A stretch of DNA of 64,000 nucleotides from Tenebrio molitor (lineage: Eukaryota; Arthropoda; Insecta; Coleoptera; Tenebrionidae). The notes under the pieces were generated by a model. It searched no databases. It saw nothing but the letters and a program-made list of their open reading frames with translations, and was not told the origin of the DNA. The position numbers and the translations under genes are program-made. Location: positions 10,850,001 through 10,914,000 of the forward strand of contig NC_091049.1 of assembly GCF_963966145.1 (NCBI RefSeq), given 5' to 3'. Of the stretch, positions 63,100 through 64,000 are shown one piece after another; positions within the stretch are counted from its first letter, which is position 1, and each line of letters starts with the position of its first letter.

Positions 63100-64000
63100 C
63101 ACTATTAATACTTACCCTGCTACTCTGAGAAATGGTTGAAAGAATAACAACAGCTAGATTTATTTTTAGTGTAGAAATGTGACACTTTATTTGCGTAAAC
63201 AATAGTGGAAAAATATATGGTCAAAGAATACTGGTACAACAATGCAACCAAATAATTAATTATTAAATACGCATTAATGACCGTTTGCATCGACGTTCCT
63301 TATTTTTAAACCAAGTTTAAAAAAATTGTTGTTACATATTATATTTTTTATACCTAATCTACTATTTTTACATATTTTATTTAAAAAATTACAGATAAAT
63401 CCTGCGTAATTCTTTCGTGGCGATAAATGTTTAGGTACAAATAAACTAACTAAAGTCGAATTTTCAACATTACTGAAAATCAAGAAATAATCCACAACAA
63501 CCCACTCTAGCATGCGTAAATCCGATATTATGCGAATTTTCACGATACGGAACGAACAGTTATGACTGTTTCAGATCCGAACCACATCATGATTTCTCTG
63601 AAGCATCTCTTTGCTACACTAGATGGCAGCACATTCTTACCTCACGGTTGACCGACTAGTTCTACTTAGACAATGGTAAGACATAACTTTAAGTCTTTCC
63701 TATGGTAAGTAATGCTTAGCTACAAAACGGTGCAAACGGGCATTAGACCTCCGATTAAGTAAGCACCGATTAAAGTAGATGGTGCAATGAACTTAAATGT
63801 GACCCTCAGATTAAGCGTAATTGGCGATTAGATAATCTTTGGTTTTAGGTGTATTCGGTGCAAACAGGCCTTAGTTTTATAAGGCTTAGATTTAATGGAG
63901 TAGCAAAATGTTAAAGTTTCGGTAAGCAAAAAAGGATGATTGAGTAGCAAAAGGTGATCAGCAAAATAAGAGCAGCCGGTACTTTTTTTAAATTTTTATG
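63100..64000. other. Harbinger right subterminal region and flank
   Basis: No gene. 63640-63870 holds the inverted repeat end, an inner CGGTGCAAACG end (63728-63738) and the outer H1 end. 63874-64000 is unassigned AT-rich DNA. Confidence 0.5.

Larger units (their letters stand above)
60820..63680. mobile_element. Insertion bounded by ~30-bp inverted repeats
   Basis: AAGACCATTGTCTAAGTAGA and ACTAGTCGGTCAACCG at 60820-60857 recur inverted at 63642-63682. Between them is 2.8 kb of non-coding repeats, including the MITE copy at 61320. The inverted repeats may be two ends of one element or two copies of a Harbinger subterminal region. Confidence 0.5.
56416..63870. mobile_element. PIF/Harbinger element H1 with nested insertions
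   Basis: Ends GGCCGGTTTGCACC (left) and, inverted, GGCCTGTTTGCACC (right) are flanked by the 3-bp duplication TTA (56413-56415 and 63871-63873), as expected for Harbinger. It contains a HARBI1-like nuclease gene on the minus strand and the C-terminus of the partner protein on the plus strand, arranged tail to tail. A second Harbinger derivative and several MITEs lie in its right part. The 7.5-kb size is due to these insertions. Because related ends recur at 59312, 60784 and 63728, the outer pairing is likely but not the only reading. Confidence 0.7.

Noticed and set aside
62564..63543. Minus-strand short frames near the window end
   Set aside because: Inside MITE and Harbinger terminal DNA; no family resemblance.

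Overview
This is an AT-rich animal genome window that looks like insect DNA. The evidence is the mix of BEL/Pao and Ty3/gypsy LTR retrotransposons, ZMYM1/DUF4371-type hAT elements, piggyBac, IS630/Tc1-mariner, PIF/Harbinger and a Crypton-type tyrosine recombinase, plus an insect-style C2H2 zinc-finger array. A beetle would fit, but nothing here proves the order. Almost all coding capacity belongs to transposable elements. The C2H2 gene at 29.3-30.6 kb is the only convincing host gene. I saw no rRNA, tRNA or CRISPR array.

Layout. (1) 195-6786: an old hAT remnant with a young, structurally complete Ty3/gypsy element (1559-6645, identical 236-bp LTRs, one 1377-codon gag-pol) inserted in it. (2) 8301-22593: a nest four levels deep. 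A non-autonomous mariner-like element contains BEL element BEL1 (8369-21690). BEL1's gag is broken twice, once by hAT1 (12121-15550) and once by small TIR element X (15825-20851), and X carries hAT2 (15851-20003). Every level has its own target-site duplication. BEL1 has also lost its whole reverse transcriptase in frame. (3) 23-29 kb: a 742-bp MITE with 60-bp TIRs, a YqaJ-exonuclease fragment, and an IS630-type transposase remnant split by a GC-rich 932-bp solo LTR. (4) 29.3-38.5 kb: the zinc-finger gene, then gene-poor DNA full of palindromic MITEs. (5) 38.6-39.8 kb: a two-exon tyrosine recombinase (Crypton-like) with its catalytic residues. (6) 40.8-48 kb: a frameshifted multi-exon piggyBac copy, a hAT fragment, foldback elements and a decayed Mutator-transposase/YqaJ gene. 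(7) 49888-56180: a complete BEL element (BEL2) with identical LTRs and an intact 1742-aa polyprotein. (8) 56416-63870: a PIF/Harbinger element with a four-exon HARBI1-like transposase facing its coiled-coil partner, with a second deleted Harbinger and more MITEs inside.

How the parts relate. The gypsy element, BEL2 and hAT2 keep open coding regions and could be active or recently active. BEL1 (no RT), the internally deleted mariner and Harbinger copies and the MITEs could move only with proteins supplied in trans. Both BEL elements carry a primer-binding site matching tRNA-Tyr, so they share priming, although their LTR sequences differ. All coordinates of ends, introns and duplications were read by eye from the sequence. 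Family names rest on recognised motifs, without database searches.
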